Positions 61,340 through 64,000 of a stretch of DNA of 64,000 bases are shown here, in pieces. The translations under genes were made by a program, and so were the position numbers. Positions within the stretch are counted from its first letter, which is position 1, and each line of letters starts with the position of its first letter. The notes beneath the pieces were generated by a model. It made no database searches. It was given only the letters and a program-made list of their open reading frames with translations, and was not told the origin of the DNA. Source of the stretch: Cavia porcellus (lineage: Eukaryota > Chordata > Mammalia > Rodentia > Caviidae); contig NW_026947488.1 of NCBI RefSeq assembly GCF_034190915.1, positions 4,350,501 through 4,414,500 of the forward strand, read 5' to 3'.

Positions 61340-61755
61340 CTTTGTGGGAGACAAGTCCAGTGACTTCCCTTGAATGCAAACAATGCTGAAGAATCAATTT
61401 GCATAATTCAATTAAGGTAGCAACTGAATTGTTTTAGGAGGCTGTTGCTTCCATTTCTGACATGTAAATATTTGTGTCCTGGGGAGTCATAGCCTCTTTT
61501 CCTTGAGGTTCCTACCCAGTTGACATTCCTGGAGCTGCTGGCTTTAACTTTCCACTGTGCTCATATCTTTTATGGAGAATGCTATGCAAGGAAACAGGAG
61601 ACTGCCTGTGGCTTTAGAGATCACTTATCAGTACCCAGCTAGCTTTATTTGCAATGATTAGAATCAATTGAAGAGAGAAAAAAATATCATAGCCAGCTCT
61701 GTACATATCAGTATAAAGAAATAAGTCTTCACATAATCAAAGTTGCTGGCCATAA
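61340..61755. other. Non-array sequence replacing part of a unit
   Basis: About 415 bp of AT-richer sequence of unknown origin, with no long frame and no recognised repeat. The array breaks at the 'ctggttcatcc' block and resumes at 'gatgaccttgccaacccagt', so a similar length of unit (about 450-550 bp in sister units) is missing. It looks like replacement rather than simple insertion. Confidence 0.5.
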
Positions 61756-64000
61756 CAACATTGAGATGACCTTGCCAACCCAGTGTCTTGTCTGCTAAGC
61801 AGAGGACTGTGCCATGCCCAAGTCTGCACCTGCCCTTTATCCCAGGGCATCTCTAGGCATCCATGAAGTCAAACTGTTTAGCCCCCTACCCACTCCACCG
61901 GTACACCAGGACATGGTCAAGGCCCGTGCCCTCTGGAGGGATGAGGCCTCCATATGTGCGGAGAATCATGGGTAGCCTGGGATTGAGCCAGTTCTGCGTC
62001 CTGGCAATGGCATCGGTCTGTCACCATGTGAGCCAGGCCATAGGAAGTCCAAAGACTGTGCCTAGCCTCCCAACAGGTGGCTGAGCTTGCTCTCCATGCA
62101 GGAAATCAAGCTGGTTCCAGGACCCAGCTTGTGCTTCCATCCAGAGTTCTTGCTGGATTAGCAAAAGAGAGCAGAGTTCAGCCCACATCCAAGGGACTAT
62201 GTCCAGGAGACCCCACCCTGACCACAATGGTGCCTGCTGCCTACACTGACAACCCCTGTGAGACCATGTACACTCATGACAGCACCACTGCCTTCGGAAG
62301 GACACATGGGAACTTATGCTGCGGAAACCCCTCATCCTAGTGACTGAACCTGGCCTGTGCCAGTGCCCAACTTCTACCCATGCGACAGCCATGTTCCTTG
62401 AACCAGCCTGCTGTGCCTTTCCTGCAGTAGGTGGACCCTGTAGGCATGCAAGCTTGTCTACTCACTGGGACCTTGGTTGCCCCCCCCCCCATTGTTTGGG
62501 GAGACGCAGCAAATTTCCCTGGTGAGCGCATCCGACAGACAAGTAAGAGTATTGGACTGGGAGTGCCTTGTTCAAGATGACTAGCATCCCAGACAGCCCA
62601 TGGCACAGGACAGCACCAGCCATGCCTCCAGAGAACTATGCCTGGCCTCACCCACTCTCAATCCTGGAGACTAGGTCTGGACTCGATCTGCCCCTCAGAG
62701 TGTGCACTGGTTCAAGGGCATCAGGCTGGCCAGTGAGCAGGGAGGTGTGTCTGCTCTGCATCCTAGGAACTGCCATGCCTCTGAGAGAATGGGAGAACCC
62801 ACTCTGCATCTAGGAGACCTTGGGGGCATGGCTTGAGTTGGCGCCCACTCACACCCTGGGGGTGTCACAGAAAGGGGTCTGCCACTGCACAGGGTGAACC
62901 TACACTCTGTACAGGGGAGCACCCACTCTGTCACTGCAAGCTGAAGCTCTTCCCATACACATGATAATGGGTGGCTCAGCCTCCATATTGGGGGACTTGC
63001 CTGACCCACCTCTACCCCTGGTCTGTATTCACTCCACAGTGCCAGGCATCCATCACGCCCCACAGCCTGGTCCATGCGATTCCCAGGAAGCAGCTTAGGC
63101 CTGCGACCTCCCATGGCAGGCTGCCTTGCATCCAGGAGACTGTGCAGGGTCTGGCACTGAGCCCCCAACCTCTGCTACTCCCTCCAGAGTCCCTGGAGGT
63201 TCTGCAACTTTGAGGGCCAGGCATGACACAATCTGGTTACTATGCAGGGCCTGGAATCCCTGGTTGTCATCTTCTGTCCAGGGCTCCTCACATGGCACCT
63301 GCTTGTGTCTAGCCCGACTTCCTCCTGGGATAGTGGGTCAGGTGAGCCTATGAAGGCCCTGGTGAGCCCCACTGCATGGTGAGGACAGTGAAGCATAGGG
63401 CCTGGCTCGATGTCCAACCTGTATCCAGGGGAGCTGGCCATCCCCACTGTCTATCCAAAGGACTGTGCTGGTACACCAACTTGCCTAGTAAGCCCATATG
63501 ACATCTAAGTGACCTTGTGAACCCAATGTCTTACCTAGTCTTTTGGCCCAGTCTGCAACCCACCCAGCCAGGCCACAGGACGTCCAGGGAACCACAGGGG
63601 CCCCAGGACTCAGCTCTTTCTTCCATCTGGGAGACCTTGCCAGATCAGTGAATGAGCCCACGAGTTCACTCGGAATCCAAGGGACTGCACCAGACAATAA
63701 CCTTGCCACCCAGACAGCTTTGGGTCCTGAGTCCATGTGGGGCTGGGGATCGTGCAAGCATGTTATCCAGGGAATGCGCTGGCTTGGGGAGCTCCATACA
63801 AGTGAGCCAGCCCTGCATCCATGGGGAGCCCACCAATCTTTCACTACAAGTGTGGTTTCACCCCATGTCCAGGCTACCTCATGAGGCCCAGAACCCAGCT
63901 AAGCATGTGTCCAGGGTCCCATGCCCTGCCTGCAATCGTGCCCACTCTCTACCTGGGGGAACTTGCCTGGACCGTGCATGCTCCTGCCATCAACCATATT
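61756..64000 (+). repeat. Hierarchical tandem array, block 13 (runs off the window)
   Basis: Array resumes mid-unit and continues to the window end; the right limit of the array is not seen. A pure C-run of 11 bp is at 62,480-62,490. Landmarks are 'ccctttatcccagggcatc' (61,833), 'ccaggcatccatcacgcc' (63,042) and 'caccaatctttcactacaag' (63,831). Confidence 0.85.
62480..62490. repeat. Poly(C) run
   Basis: An uninterrupted run of 11 C's inside the array, where sister units have 'ccccccat' or shorter ('catcccccatctgggg'). Confidence 0.9.

Noticed and set aside
16960..62300. RE1/REST sites at the recurrent 'ttcagaaggacagtg'
   Set aside because: It resembles the two half-sites of RE1, but the spacing is too short and several key bases are missing.
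11781..64000. CRISPR array
   Set aside because: The repeats are degenerate, abut one another without unique spacers of fixed size, and the window is mammalian.
11781..64000. Centromeric satellite with CENP-B boxes
   Set aside because: I looked for the TTCG....A..CGGG pattern and saw none; unit length and GC content are also unlike typical alpha-type satellites. A pericentromeric location is still possible.

Overview
The window looks like non-genic mammalian (eutherian) DNA, most likely from a rodent. The evidence is L1 LINEs with the mammalian ORF1/ORF2 layout, copies of an ERVL-MaLR-like element with a tRNA-Leu-type primer site, class I and class II endogenous retrovirus remnants, and one ID/B1-like tRNA-derived SINE whose 'cctggcaagtgcaagg' box resembles squirrel or beaver-type SINEs. 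The species call is an inference. No intact host gene, tRNA, rRNA or CRISPR array was found; every recognisable protein is a transposon relic.

Region 1 (1-11,780) is one very old minus-strand L1. Its pieces (1-195, 1,935-2,200, 6,852-7,845, 9,686-10,530, 11,591-11,780) stay in L1 order and are separated by four later insertions. The clearest insertion is a minus-strand class II retrovirus (2,201-6,851). It has two LTRs, a tRNA-Phe-like primer site and decayed nucleocapsid, dUTPase and integrase C-terminal segments, with most of pol deleted. An LTR with TATA box, poly(A) signal and primer-site-like sequence lies at 10,531-11,170. A dispersed repeat of unknown family occurs twice (1,083-1,790 and 8,858-9,444).

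Region 2 (11,781-64,000, running off the right end) is a large GC-rich two-level tandem array. Degenerate subrepeats of about 40-50 bp, sharing a core like 'catccaggggacc', are ordered into a higher-order unit of about 1.6-2.0 kb. Roughly 20 such units can be followed by recurring landmark blocks. Some units contain other elements that were copied together with the array: an ERVL-MaLR-like element (13,070-15,055; 21,612-23,425; 28,310-28,668; inverted parts at 31,928-32,653 and 48,590-49,523) and a class I retroviral pol/env fragment (37,006-38,967; 54,287-56,274).

Two inverted blocks (ending at 33,912 and 50,520) share the same right-hand junction. They lie in a segmental duplication of about 6-7 kb (about 32,918-39,100 and 49,524-56,450). 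A nearly full-length but broken 7.05-kb L1 (40,629-47,676) interrupts the array and is flanked by a perfect 12-bp target-site duplication.

History inferred from the layering: an array with hierarchical repeats took up an ERVL-MaLR element, amplified it by unit duplication, inverted part of itself, took up a class I retroviral fragment, duplicated that block, and was later hit by the L1 and the SINE. The amplified array, whose family I do not recognise, is the most unusual content of the window.
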